From Acidobacteriota bacterium (GTDB lineage: Bacteria > Acidobacteriota > Blastocatellia > Pyrinomonadales > Pyrinomonadaceae), in contig RFGC01000021.1 of NCBI GenBank assembly GCA_003697135.1, positions 1-35,949 of the forward strand: 35,949 bases of DNA. Direction: 5' to 3'. Below the pieces are notes generated by a model, which was not told where the DNA came from, ran no database searches, and was given only the letters and a program-made list of their open reading frames with translations. Both the position numbers and the translations under genes were made by a program. Shown here in pieces: positions 14,762 to 22,728 of the stretch (positions are counted from its first letter, which is position 1; every line of letters begins with the position of its first letter).

Positions 14762-15775
14762 ATGTATGACTTAATCATAATCGGTGCTGGGCCTGCCGGT
14801 ATTTCTTCCGCTTGGGAGGCGCGAAAGCTGGGATTGAACTACTTGGTTTTAGAAAAAGGATTGATAGCAAACACAATCTACAACTATCCGATTGGACTGA
14901 CGGTTTTTTCAACTCCAAACGAGCTGGAATTTATCGAAGGAGACCTAAAACCTGCGCGCGAAAAGCCGACGCGTGAAGAGCTTCTTTCATACTACGTGCG
15001 CTTTGTTTTGGATAAAGAATTAAACATACAGACCGAAGAAGAGGTTACCGATGTTGAGAAATTCTCAGACGATCACTTCGTCGTAAAAACCATTAAGGGC
15101 GAATACGAGGCAAGGAAGGTTTTGTTTGCAATAGGTGCAATGGCGCGTCCGAAAAGATTGAATGTTCCGGGTGAGGATTTGCCGAAAGTCTTTCATATTT
15201 TTCGTGAAACTTATCCGTTTGTTAAAAAGAGAGTTCTTGTAGTTGGCGGTGGGAATTCTGCAGGTGAAGCAGCGCTTTTTCTGGCTCAAGAAGGTGCAAA
15301 AACGACACTAGCTATTTTTCGTGAGGACTGGGAAAATACTGATCCAAAGCAAGGCTGTATAAAATATTGGGTCAAAAAGCCGCTCGAAGAACAGTGGGAA
15401 AAAGGGTGTTTGAAGGTTTTCTTTCTCAAGCGAGTTGTTGAAATCCGCGAAAAAGAAGTTTTGCTGGAAAGTGAAGAAGGTGAGATACAGACAATCGAGA
15501 ATGATTTTGTTTTTGTTTTGATAGGAAGTGAGCCGGATTTTACCTTGCTGAAGCGTTTAGGTGTTGAAACCAAACCTTCAAAAAGTCCGAGATATGGTGA
15601 AGTGCCTGTGTATGATGAGGAAACTTTTGAAACAAATGTTGCAGGAGTTTATGTAGTTGGGCATTTCACGGAAGAGAGGCATATAGCTGGCGCTATAAAA
15701 GTGCCGCGCAGGATTATAAGATTGATTGCCGAGAAGATATTTCAGTCGAGTCCCTTAGAAATCAAATGTTCGTGA
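14762..15775 (+). CDS. YpdA-like FAD/NAD(P) oxidoreductase
   Basis: A 337-residue flavoprotein of the thioredoxin-reductase fold. FAD-binding GAGPAG is at residues 8-13, the NAD(P)-binding loop VVGGGNSAGEAALFL near 160-175, and a C-terminal AGVYVVGHF FAD motif follows. There is no CxxC redox pair between the nucleotide domains, so it is not a classical thioredoxin reductase. The sequence resembles YpdA (bacillithiol-disulfide reductase), found in Firmicutes, Bacteroidetes, Chlorobi and Acidobacteria. Whether this organism makes bacillithiol cannot be judged here, since no bshABC genes are in the window. ATG 14762 is preferred over an upstream in-frame TTG. Confidence 0.85.
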   Translation: MYDLIIIGAGPAGISSAWEARKLGLNYLVLEKGLIANTIYNYPIGLTVFSTPNELEFIEGDLKPAREKPTREELLSYYVRFVLDKELNIQTEEEVTDVEKFSDDHFVVKTIKGEYEARKVLFAIGAMARPKRLNVPGEDLPKVFHIFRETYPFVKKRVLVVGGGNSAGEAALFLAQEGAKTTLAIFREDWENTDPKQGCIKYWVKKPLEEQWEKGCLKVFFLKRVVEIREKEVLLESEEGEIQTIENDFVFVLIGSEPDFTLLKRLGVETKPSKSPRYGEVPVYDEETFETNVAGVYVVGHFTEERHIAGAIKVPRRIIRLIAEKIFQSSPLEIKCS

Positions 15776-15801
15776 AAGTTGTAGAAATCTGTTGTTTCGC
15801 C

Positions 15802-15831
15802 TTGACATTGAGCCTTTTTCAAAGGTAAATT
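15802..15831 (+). promoter_or_regulatory. Sigma-70 promoter of the S1-HU-HIT operon
   Basis: A perfect -35 box TTGACA (15802-15807) and TAAATT (15826-15831), spacing 18, lie about 90 bases upstream of the rpsA start. The long leader could hold autoregulatory structure, as S1 genes are often self-regulated; no specific fold was identified. Confidence 0.5.
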
Positions 15832-15918
15832 TTACTTTTAATTTACAGTGGAAGTTTCTGAAATTGCGATTAAGCAATTCAGAAGCTTTGTATTCAAAAA
15901 CAAAGGTTAGGTCTTTTC

Positions 15919-17571
15919 ATGACGGACAATCTGGTAAAGGAAACTCAAGGACAGATCGAAGAAGGAATTGACAGGCAAGGACAAATGGAGCAGACGGCAG
16001 TGTCGTCTGAAAACGTAGAAGTGTCGGGTCATAAACAAGTAGAAGCGGCACAAAATGCTGATGTGAAAGGAAGTACGGAGTTAAGCTCGTCTGACGCATT
16101 GGGAAGCATAAGTGAAGCGTCGAGCGAATCATCGGCCGAAGGGCAACCTTCTGGTGAGGTAGATTTTGGCGCAATGCTCATGGAATATGAGCAAGAGCAG
16201 TCTGCCTTCAGCAGAGGCAAGATAGTTTCGGGCAAGGTTGTTGGCTTTACGGAAAAAGCCATGATGGTTGACTTCGGACATAAGTCTGAAGGAATCGTTG
16301 ATATTAGTGAAGTTATAAAACCTGATGGTAGTTTTAAGCTAAAAGAAGGCGATGAGATAGAGGTTGTCATTCGGCATATAGATTCGAGCGACAATCCGCC
16401 TATTTTGTCGTATCTTGATGTTCTACGCCGCCGTGCTTGGGGAGAAATCATTGCGGCTTACAAAAGTAAGCAGCCTATTCGATGCAACGTTGTTGAAAAA
16501 GTAAAGGGCGGTTTGAAAGTTGAGATTAAAGGCGTTGAGGCTTTTTTGCCAGCATCATTAGTTGATTCTCATCCAACCGATGCCAGTAAATTTGTAGGAC
16601 AGGAAATCGAAGTAAAAGTTATCAAGTGCAATCGTAAGAAGAATAACATAGTAGTTTCACGCAAAGCGATTACAGATGAAATTATAAAAAAGCAAAAAGA
16701 TGCCTTGTTTAGCCAGATTGGCGAAGGTTACGTTGTTGAAGGCACGGTCAAAGGAGTGCTTGATTATGGTGCTTTTGTTGATATTGGAGGAGTTGACGGA
16801 TTGCTTCATGTAACGGAGATGGCATGGGAAAAAATTGAGCATCCGTCGAAGCTCTTTAACGTCGGGGACAAAATACAGGTAAAAATTCTCAGTATAAATC
16901 GCAAGAAAGAAAAGATTTCTTTAAGTTATAAACAACTCCTTCCTGATCCATGGGACATCGTTCCAGAGAAATATCCAGTTGGCTCGGTGGTTAAAGGCAA
17001 GGTTATAAGCATTGTTGATTACGGTGCTTTCATTGAACTAGAGCCTGGGGTTGAGGGGTTGGTTCATGTTTCTGAAATGACATGGTCAAAGCGCCCGAAG
17101 CATCCGAAAAAAATGGTTAGCAAAGGGCAAGAAGTTGAAGTCAAGATTTTAGAGGTTGATCCTTCTAAACGACGATTGAATTTTAGCATCAAGAGCCTTA
17201 TTCCGAATCCTTGGGATTCAGTGGATGAAAAGTATCCCGCTGGCACAATTGTCAAAGGAGTTGTTAGAAGCCTTACGAATTTCGGAGCTTTCGTTGAAGT
17301 TGAAGAAGGCGTTGATGGGTTTGTGCATATTTCCGAGATTACATGGAAGAAGATAAAGCATCCGAGAGAAGCTCTGAAGAAAAAGCAAAAGGTTGAAGCA
17401 AAGGTTTTGAAAATTGATCATCAGAGGAAGCGCCTTTCGCTTTCAATAAAGGCATTGCAGCCGAGTGCATGGGATTTGTTCATGCAGAATCATCGTCCTG
17501 GCGATATTGTGCGTGGGAAAATATCGAGATTTACAAACTTCGGTGTTTTTGTCCAATTGGCTGAAGACTAG
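15919..17571 (+). CDS. rpsA: Ribosomal protein S1, N-terminal part (frameshifted gene)
   Basis: RNA-binding protein of the small ribosomal subunit that helps load mRNA. This 550-codon part carries a long acidic, Ser/Glu/Gln-rich N-terminal extension (about 1-95). S1 domains follow at about 100-168, 186-250, 271-338, 355-425 and 441-512, and the first half of a sixth begins at about 527. The frame ends at TAG 17569-17571 in the middle of domain 6 (GVFVQLAED). Comparison with domains 4 and 5 (EPGVEGLVHVSE, EEGVDGFVHISE) shows that one base is missing from a Gly codon near 17566-17568. Restoring it gives LAEGLEGLCHISE and joins the downstream frame. Together they form a protein of about 765 residues. 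A sequencing or assembly error is the simplest explanation, since rpsA is normally essential. Confidence 0.9.
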   Translation: MTDNLVKETQGQIEEGIDRQGQMEQTAVSSENVEVSGHKQVEAAQNADVKGSTELSSSDALGSISEASSESSAEGQPSGEVDFGAMLMEYEQEQSAFSRGKIVSGKVVGFTEKAMMVDFGHKSEGIVDISEVIKPDGSFKLKEGDEIEVVIRHIDSSDNPPILSYLDVLRRRAWGEIIAAYKSKQPIRCNVVEKVKGGLKVEIKGVEAFLPASLVDSHPTDASKFVGQEIEVKVIKCNRKKNNIVVSRKAITDEIIKKQKDALFSQIGEGYVVEGTVKGVLDYGAFVDIGGVDGLLHVTEMAWEKIEHPSKLFNVGDKIQVKILSINRKKEKISLSYKQLLPDPWDIVPEKYPVGSVVKGKVISIVDYGAFIELEPGVEGLVHVSEMTWSKRPKHPKKMVSKGQEVEVKILEVDPSKRRLNFSIKSLIPNPWDSVDEKYPAGTIVKGVVRSLTNFGAFVEVEEGVDGFVHISEITWKKIKHPREALKKKQKVEAKVLKIDHQRKRLSLSIKALQPSAWDLFMQNHRPGDIVRGKISRFTNFGVFVQLAED

Positions 17572-17576
17572 AAGGC

Positions 17577-18212
17577 TTGTGCCACATTTCGGAGCTTTCA
17601 GAAGAGAAAGTTGAAAGCCCTGACAAAGTCGTCAAGATCGGCGATGAGCTTGATTTCAGAATTCTGCGCATCGAACCTGATACACAAAAAATTGCACTAT
17701 CGCATCGTGCTGTTACAAGCAAGGTTGAAGAAAAAGAGTCTGATCGCAAAGTCTATGTTAGCACCGAAGCTAAAGGTGCTCTGACTTCTTTGGGTGAACT
17801 GCTAATTAAGAAGCTAGGTTCAGGAGCGAAGAACCTTATTCCGACAGAAAAAGAGGAAGAGAAAAAGAGCATTTCGGAAGAAAAGAAGCCTGAAAGACAA
17901 GAGGAATCAAGAACTGAAAGCTCTAAAGAGGTTGCATCTGAGGCAGAGAGCTTGAAGGACTTGATTGAGGAAACTAGTCTTGCTACAGAAGAGAGGCAAG
18001 AAAATGCTCAAGGAGAGTTGAGGGTGGAAGAGAATCGCCAAGTTGGGCAAGTAGCTGATACTCAGCAAACTGAAGTGGCTGAGCAAAGTAAAGACAATAT
18101 AACTCAGCAGGATGATCAGGCAAAACACGAAAGCACAACTCAAATAGGCGATTCGGAATTAGGAACCTTGGAAAAATCTGAATCGGAAAAGGATTCTGCT
18201 GAGGCTAGTTGA
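17577..18212 (+). CDS. rpsA: Ribosomal protein S1, C-terminal part (frameshifted gene)
   Basis: Continuation of rpsA after the one-base frameshift. It starts in the middle of S1 domain 6 (CHISELSEEKVESP...KIALSHRAV, about 48 residues) and has no plausible ribosome binding site of its own at the TTG at 17577, so it is not an independent gene. After domain 6 come about 165 residues of low-complexity, strongly acidic sequence rich in Glu, Ser, Lys and Gln, ending EKDSAEAS. Such a tail is not part of the standard six-domain S1 of Proteobacteria. It mirrors the acidic N-terminal extension and is predicted to be disordered. The HU/IHF gene follows 77 bases later. Confidence 0.85.
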   Translation: MCHISELSEEKVESPDKVVKIGDELDFRILRIEPDTQKIALSHRAVTSKVEEKESDRKVYVSTEAKGALTSLGELLIKKLGSGAKNLIPTEKEEEKKSISEEKKPERQEESRTESSKEVASEAESLKDLIEETSLATEERQENAQGELRVEENRQVGQVADTQQTEVAEQSKDNITQQDDQAKHESTTQIGDSELGTLEKSESEKDSAEAS

Positions 18213-18289
18213 CATTCTAGTTTTATTTTCAGAAAAACTTTAAGGTTTGACTGATAAAAAGCGCTAGAAGGCTTTTTGAGGGGAGAAAT

Positions 18290-18565
18290 ATGACTAAGGC
18301 GGAGATAGTTGCAAAAGTAGCTGAATCTGTTGATCTTAACAAGAAAGATGTTGAAAAACTTGTTGATATGGTATTTGATGAAATAATTTCGGCGTTGAAC
18401 AACGGCGACAAAGTTGAATTGCGTGGATTTGGGAGTTTCAGAACAAGGGTGCGAAGAGCTAGGAAAGGACGCAATCCTAAAACAGGCAAGACAATAGAAA
18501 TTCCTGCCAAGAAGATTGCTTATTTTACACCCGGAAGAGAGCTTAAAGAATTGTTGAGCAAATAG
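18290..18565 (+). CDS. HU/IHF-family DNA-binding protein
   Basis: A 91-residue nucleoid protein that bends DNA. The family core is complete: MTKAEIVAKVAE, the GDKVELRGFGSFRTRVRRAR beta-arm entry, and GRNPKTGKTIEIPAKKIAYFTPG, which carries the conserved Pro of the DNA-intercalating arm tip (RNPKTG). The placement directly after rpsA matches the rpsA-ihfB order of Proteobacteria, hinting at an IHF-beta-like role, but a homodimeric HU is equally possible. AGGGGAG precedes the ATG. The HIT gene starts one base after its stop. Confidence 0.95.
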   Translation: MTKAEIVAKVAESVDLNKKDVEKLVDMVFDEIISALNNGDKVELRGFGSFRTRVRRARKGRNPKTGKTIEIPAKKIAYFTPGRELKELLSK

Positions 18566-18566
18566 G

Positions 18567-19061
18567 ATGGACATACTCTGGAGTCCTTGGCGTTACGATT
18601 ACATTTCTGCAAGCACCAAGAAAGAAGATAAAGTTACGGTAGAGTGTGTCTTCTGCGAGATTTTAAGAAATCAGGCTGACGATGAGAAAAATTTTATTCT
18701 TCTTCGCGCCGACCATAACTTTGTAATCCTAAACATTTACCCATACACAAGCGGGCATTTGATGATCGTGCCATACGATCACATAGCAGATTTGGATAAA
18801 GCAGAGAAGAAAGTAACTGACGAAATGATGGATTTAGCAAAGAGATGCACTTCGGCAATTCGCCGTATCTACAGACCTGATGGGATAAATTTAGGTATGA
18901 ACTTTGGAAAAGCGGCGGGTGCAGGAGTCGAAGGGCATTTTCACATGCACATTCTTCCAAGATGGGTCGGAGACGTGAACTTTATGACTGCCATCGGTCA
19001 GACAAGAACTATCCCAGAAAGTTTAGCCACAACCTACCAAAAGCTCAAAGGACAAATTTAG
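18567..19061 (+). CDS. HIT-family nucleotide hydrolase/phosphorylase (Ap4A type)
   Basis: A 164-residue histidine-triad protein. The triad is HFHMHIL with His124, His126 and His128; His126 or His128 forms the nucleotidyl intermediate by family analogy. The N-terminal LWSPWRYDYI and the following Cys27-x-x-Cys30 resemble bacterial Ap4A phosphorylases of the Rv2613c type, which bind zinc there. Likely substrates are dinucleoside polyphosphates such as Ap4A. The start codon lies one base after the HU stop codon, so the two are translationally coupled. The operon ends at the terminator at 19128-19165. Confidence 0.9.
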   Translation: MDILWSPWRYDYISASTKKEDKVTVECVFCEILRNQADDEKNFILLRADHNFVILNIYPYTSGHLMIVPYDHIADLDKAEKKVTDEMMDLAKRCTSAIRRIYRPDGINLGMNFGKAAGAGVEGHFHMHILPRWVGDVNFMTAIGQTRTIPESLATTYQKLKGQI

Positions 19062-19127
19062 AAAAGCTTTGAGATTGGTAAATCGCTACTAGGCATATTC
19101 AGAAAAAGAACTCTAGGAAGTTTTCAA

Positions 19128-19165
19128 AAACAAAAAGGCTTTCCGAAAGGAAAGCCTTTTTGTTT
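19128..19165. terminator. Intrinsic terminator, 17-bp stem with GAAA loop
   Basis: AAACAAAAAGGCTTTCC (19128-19144) pairs perfectly with 19149-19165 around a GAAA tetraloop, with T-rich 3' arms in both directions. It ends the rpsA-HU-HIT operon (+) and lies immediately 3' of the tRNA-Pro gene (-), so it probably serves both. Confidence 0.9.
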
Positions 19166-19168
19166 AAT

Positions 19169-19245
19169 TGGTCGGGATGGCGAGATTTGAACTCACGACC
19201 TTTCGCACCCCAAGCGAACGCGCTACCAGGCTGCGCCACATCCCG
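19169..19245 (-). tRNA. tRNA-Pro (anticodon GGG)
   Basis: A 77-base cloverleaf on the minus strand. It has acceptor stem CGGGATG/CATCCCG, D stem GCGC/GCGC, anticodon stem TTCGC/GCGAA around loop TTGGGGT (anticodon GGG followed by G37), T arm GTGAG-TTCAAAT-CTCGC, discriminator A and encoded CCA. It reads proline codons CCC and CCU. Confidence 0.96.
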
Positions 19246-19409
19246 ACATTTCAAATTTCCCAAAATCGAATTATACATAACTTGCCTTCGGGTTTCAAAA
19301 ACACCTCGAAGACTCAAAGTTTGAGATGAGAAAACTCCGAAATAGATAACCCGAAAAAGAACTTGTTTGTTGGACTTTTTGGCTACATATTCAAAAAAGC
19401 AGGTTTGCA

Positions 19410-20453
19410 TCAATCAAAAAGTTTTTTCAACGTTTCAACGTAAGGCTGTTTAGCGATACCTTTTTCGGTGATTATAGCTGAGATGTATTCGTTCGGCGTT
19501 ACGTCGAATGCTGGGTTTGCAACTTCGATTTTTTCAGGGGCAACCTGAATGTCTTTTATGTGCGTTACTTCACGCTTGTTTCTTTCTTCTATGGGAATAG
19601 CATCTCCGTTTGGGCAATTTAGGTCAATCGTTGAAAGTGGAGCGGCAACGTAAAAAGGAATTTGGTTTTCTTTTGCCAAAACAGCCAGTGAGTATGTTCC
19701 GATTTTATTTGCTGTGTCTCCATTTGCGGCGATTCTATCAGCTCCTACAACAACTGCATGAACCTTGCCTTTGCGCATCATGTATCCGGCCATGTTGTCG
19801 GTGATTAAGGTTACAGGAATTTCGTCTTTCATCAATTCCCATGCTGTTAATCTTGCTCCTTGCAAGTAAGGTCTGGTTTCATCAGCTATAACTGCAACTC
19901 TTTTGCCTTGCTTTTTCGCACCTCGGATTACTCCGAGAGCTGTTCCCCAAATACCGCCCGTTGCTAAAGCTCCCGCATTGCAATGAGTCAAAACTGTTGA
20001 CTCGTCTTTTATCAGTTCTCCACCGTATAGAGCAATTTTTTCTTGTGCTTCGATGTCTTCTTGGTGAATCTTTTTGGCTTCTTCGATAAGAGACTGTTTG
20101 ATCTCGGTAATTGTTTTACCTTCATTCTTGGCTTTTTGAAAAGTTTTCTTCATTCTTTCGATAGCCCAGAAAAGATTTACAGCAGTTGGACGAGTTTGTG
20201 CCATGCAGTCTGCTACGAATTCAAGTTCATCTTCCATATCTTCAATGCTTGTCCCAACGAACTGCTTCATTCCGAGAGCTATGCCGTAGGCAGCTGAAAT
20301 TCCGATAGCGGGAGCGCCTCTGACGACCATCTCGCGGATAGCATCAGCTACTTCGTTATAAGAGCGCAAAACGAGCCATTTTTCTTCGGTCGGAAGTAGC
20401 CTTTGGTCTAGCATCAAAACGCCTTCATCTGTCCATTTAACTGGTATTATCAT
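19410..20453 (-). CDS. mtnA: S-methyl-5-thioribose-1-phosphate isomerase
   Basis: Methionine-salvage enzyme converting methylthioribose 1-phosphate to methylthioribulose 1-phosphate. The 347-residue protein starts at ATG 20453 (MIIPVKWTDEGVLMLDQRLLP); the open frame extends 13 codons further to a TTG, but the ATG fits the family. Signatures are VVRGAPAIGISAAYG, the catalytic Cys in VLTHCNAGALATGG and the catalytic Asp in VVVGADRIAANGDTANKIGTY. These separate it from eIF2B-like homologues. No other mtn gene is adjacent. It is divergent from the second pilT gene, with 180 bases between their start codons. Confidence 0.95.
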   Translation of the reverse strand: MIIPVKWTDEGVLMLDQRLLPTEEKWLVLRSYNEVADAIREMVVRGAPAIGISAAYGIALGMKQFVGTSIEDMEDELEFVADCMAQTRPTAVNLFWAIERMKKTFQKAKNEGKTITEIKQSLIEEAKKIHQEDIEAQEKIALYGGELIKDESTVLTHCNAGALATGGIWGTALGVIRGAKKQGKRVAVIADETRPYLQGARLTAWELMKDEIPVTLITDNMAGYMMRKGKVHAVVVGADRIAANGDTANKIGTYSLAVLAKENQIPFYVAAPLSTIDLNCPNGDAIPIEERNKREVTHIKDIQVAPEKIEVANPAFDVTPNEYISAIITEKGIAKQPYVETLKKLFD

Positions 20454-20533
20454 TTGCCAATCGAACCCTTCGAGAAAATTTACAAAAAGCAATCATAAAC
20501 GAGGACGGTCTCTTAGGGCAAATCCGTCTTCTA

Positions 20534-20574
20534 TCAACAAAAATGTTGACGTAGATTGGTATCGAGGTTAAAAT
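20534..20574 (+). promoter_or_regulatory. Sigma-70 promoter of pilT with an overlapping dyad
   Basis: TTGACG (20546-20551) and TAAAAT (20569-20574) are spaced by exactly 17 bases, a strong match. The inverted repeat TCAACA-AAAA-TGTTGA (20534-20549) overlaps the -35 box, where a repressor could block polymerase. The pilT ribosome binding site AGGAGAG starts at 20621. Confidence 0.6.
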
Positions 20575-20633
20575 TTGGAAAGCGGGAGTTTAGACTTATA
20601 TATCTTAGATTTAGGGATTTAGGAGAGTCAACC

Positions 20634-21791
20634 ATGACTACTAACAAAATTGATGAATTGTTGCGAATAGCAATGAATTTTGGTGCTTCGGATTTGCATC
20701 TCAGAGCTGGAAGTCATCCTGTCATCCGTGTCAACGGTGAACTCAATGTAATGACAGGTTTGCCTCGTCTTGAAGTGAACGAGGTTTTAGAGATGGCATT
20801 TTCGATGATGTCAAACCGCCAGAAACAGCGTTTTCGAGACAACTTTGAGATTGACATAGGATATGGTGTTCCTGATCTAGGAAGGTTTCGCGTCAATATT
20901 TTTCAGCAAAGAGGTTCTGTCGCAATAGTTGCGCGTATCATACCTGATAGAATCCGAGGATTTGCAGAGCTAGGACTGCCACCTATACTGAGGAAAATCT
21001 CAGAAGAAAGGCGAGGGCTGATTTTGGTAACAGGCACGACGGGAAGCGGCAAAACGACAACTCTAGCTGCAATAGTTGACTACATAAATCAAACCAGAAA
21101 TTGCCACATAATCACCATCGAAGACCCAATCGAGTTTATTCACAAAGACAAAAAGTCCTTCATAACTCAGCGCGAAATTGATGTTGACACTCTCTCTTTT
21201 GCGGAAGCAATGAGAAGTTCGCTACGTCAGGACCCTGATGTGATTTTGGTTGGTGAAATGCGTGATCTTGAAACGATTGAAACTGCTTTAGTAGCGGCAG
21301 AGACAGGGCATTTAGTTCTTTCAACACTTCACACTCTCGATGCAGCAGAAACAATCACTCGTATAATCAGCGCTTTCCCGCCATTTCACCAAAAAGCAGT
21401 TCGTATTCAACTTGCAGGGTTGTTGAAAGCTGTTATTTCACAAAGGTTGATAAAAAGGGCAAATGGCAACGGAAGAGTTCCCGCCGTGGAGGTCATGGTT
21501 TCTACGCCTTTGATTAGAGATTACATTTTATCAGAAGAAAAAACCTCACAGATTCGAGACGCAATAGCGGCAGGAACTTCTCAATACGGAATGCAGACTT
21601 TTGATCAATCATTGTTCTACCTTTATCAATCTGGTCTGATCACGCTCGAAGAGGCTTTGCGGACTTCAACGAATCCAGACGAATTCCGTTTGCGACTAGC
21701 AGGTATTCAAGGAACTACTACGATGGCAAAAGAAGAAATGGAACAACAAAGCGGTCTTCATAAAATATCCGATTTGATTACAAAAATCTAG
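20634..21791 (+). CDS. pilT: Type IV pilus retraction ATPase
   Basis: Twitching-motility motor of 385 residues that depolymerises pilin into the membrane. An N-terminal domain (about 1-100, with ASDLHLRAGSHPVIRVNG) precedes the RecA-like ATPase domain. Walker A is GTTGSGKT at 134-141, the acidic box TIEDPIEFIH at 161-170, Walker B RQDPDVILVGEMRD with Glu208, and the histidine box TGHLVLSTLHT at 224-234. All catalytic elements are canonical, unlike the copy at 7392-8591. The start is ATG 20634 behind AGGAGAG; the open frame from 20556 includes the promoter and is rejected. The secreted transglycosylase gene follows 66 bases later. Confidence 0.95.
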   Translation: MTTNKIDELLRIAMNFGASDLHLRAGSHPVIRVNGELNVMTGLPRLEVNEVLEMAFSMMSNRQKQRFRDNFEIDIGYGVPDLGRFRVNIFQQRGSVAIVARIIPDRIRGFAELGLPPILRKISEERRGLILVTGTTGSGKTTTLAAIVDYINQTRNCHIITIEDPIEFIHKDKKSFITQREIDVDTLSFAEAMRSSLRQDPDVILVGEMRDLETIETALVAAETGHLVLSTLHTLDAAETITRIISAFPPFHQKAVRIQLAGLLKAVISQRLIKRANGNGRVPAVEVMVSTPLIRDYILSEEKTSQIRDAIAAGTSQYGMQTFDQSLFYLYQSGLITLEEALRTSTNPDEFRLRLAGIQGTTTMAKEEMEQQSGLHKISDLITKI

Positions 21792-21857
21792 CTAATTTCA
21801 TTATTTCTTTGCAGATTACAGGCATTTCGATTAAAATATCGCATACGATTAGCTTTT

Positions 21858-22703
21858 ATGAAGAGGTTTTTTTTATTAGTTTTTTCGGGTCTTATATTTT
21901 CTTCCGTTTCATTTTCGCAGCCGTCGGTTAGAGTTTTCGACAATTTTGATAGGTCTGACCTAAAAATCTACATACCTGTTCCGCCGTCACCCAAACGAGA
22001 AAAGCAGAAAAATCTGAAAAAGACAAGTGCTAACAAAGCAAAAACCGCTTCTGGCAACTCAGGAAATTTCAACAAAGGTTTAAGTGAGGATTTGAGTTTG
22101 CGGGATTTCAATTTCAGCAGTGTGAGAATGAACTCGGGGAATTCGCTTAGAGGTTTCACGACTGGAGATGCTCAAATTGACAGCTACATAGTTGAGTTTA
22201 GTAATCGTTACAACATTGACCCTTTGCTTATTTATGCTCAGATGCATCAGGAATCTTCTTTCAAAAAATATGCGGTAAGTCCCAAAGGTGCAAGAGGATT
22301 GATGCAACTGATGCCTGCTACTGCTAAACGCTTCGGTGTCACTGACATTTTTGATCCGAAACAGAATATCGAGGGTGGCGTTAAATACATGCGTTGGTTG
22401 TTGGATACTTTCAATCAAGATTTGGTTCTGGCTTTGGCAGGTTACAATGCAGGCGAAGGAGCTGTGATGAAATACGGTTGGCAAGTGCCACCCTACAGTG
22501 AGACCAGAGAATATGTTCGTCGAATACTGCTCAGATATAGCATGATTCAAGACCCAAACATCGTTAAACGCATGACAAAAAGAGTCTCACAAGCCCAAGC
22601 TAAAAAACTTTTGCAAAAAGAAGAACCAAAGCCTTTGAAGATTTATGAACCCACTCCTGTAGTCATATTGGTTGATGGCAAACCGCGGCTCGTAACTCAA
22701 TAA
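21858..22703 (+). CDS. Secreted lytic transglycosylase (SLT domain)
   Basis: Periplasmic peptidoglycan-cleaving enzyme of 281 residues, with a signal peptide at about 1-20. A proline/lysine/asparagine-rich spacer (about 35-100) precedes the SLT/goose-lysozyme-like domain (about 105-230). The catalytic glutamate is Glu132 in MHQESSF, followed by SPKGARGLMQLMPATA (about 141-156) and AGYNAGEGAV. It lacks LysM or other wall-binding modules. Its place directly after pilT suggests opening of the wall for pilus assembly, which is inference. It converges on the cysteine desulfurase gene with 25 bases between. Confidence 0.92.
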   Translation: MKRFFLLVFSGLIFSSVSFSQPSVRVFDNFDRSDLKIYIPVPPSPKREKQKNLKKTSANKAKTASGNSGNFNKGLSEDLSLRDFNFSSVRMNSGNSLRGFTTGDAQIDSYIVEFSNRYNIDPLLIYAQMHQESSFKKYAVSPKGARGLMQLMPATAKRFGVTDIFDPKQNIEGGVKYMRWLLDTFNQDLVLALAGYNAGEGAVMKYGWQVPPYSETREYVRRILLRYSMIQDPNIVKRMTKRVSQAQAKKLLQKEEPKPLKIYEPTPVVILVDGKPRLVTQ

Positions 22704-22728
22704 GAGGCGGTTAATAGGAAAAGGCATT

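Noticed and set aside
17555-17580. Programmed -1 frameshifting in rpsA
   Set aside because: No slippery heptamer (X-XXY-YYZ) lies at the junction and no reason for regulated S1 truncation is known; a missing base explains it better.
19312-19326. CTCAAA-G-TTTGAG symmetry between tRNA-Pro and mtnA
   Set aside because: Single-base centre cannot form a hairpin, and there is no promoter context to make it an operator.
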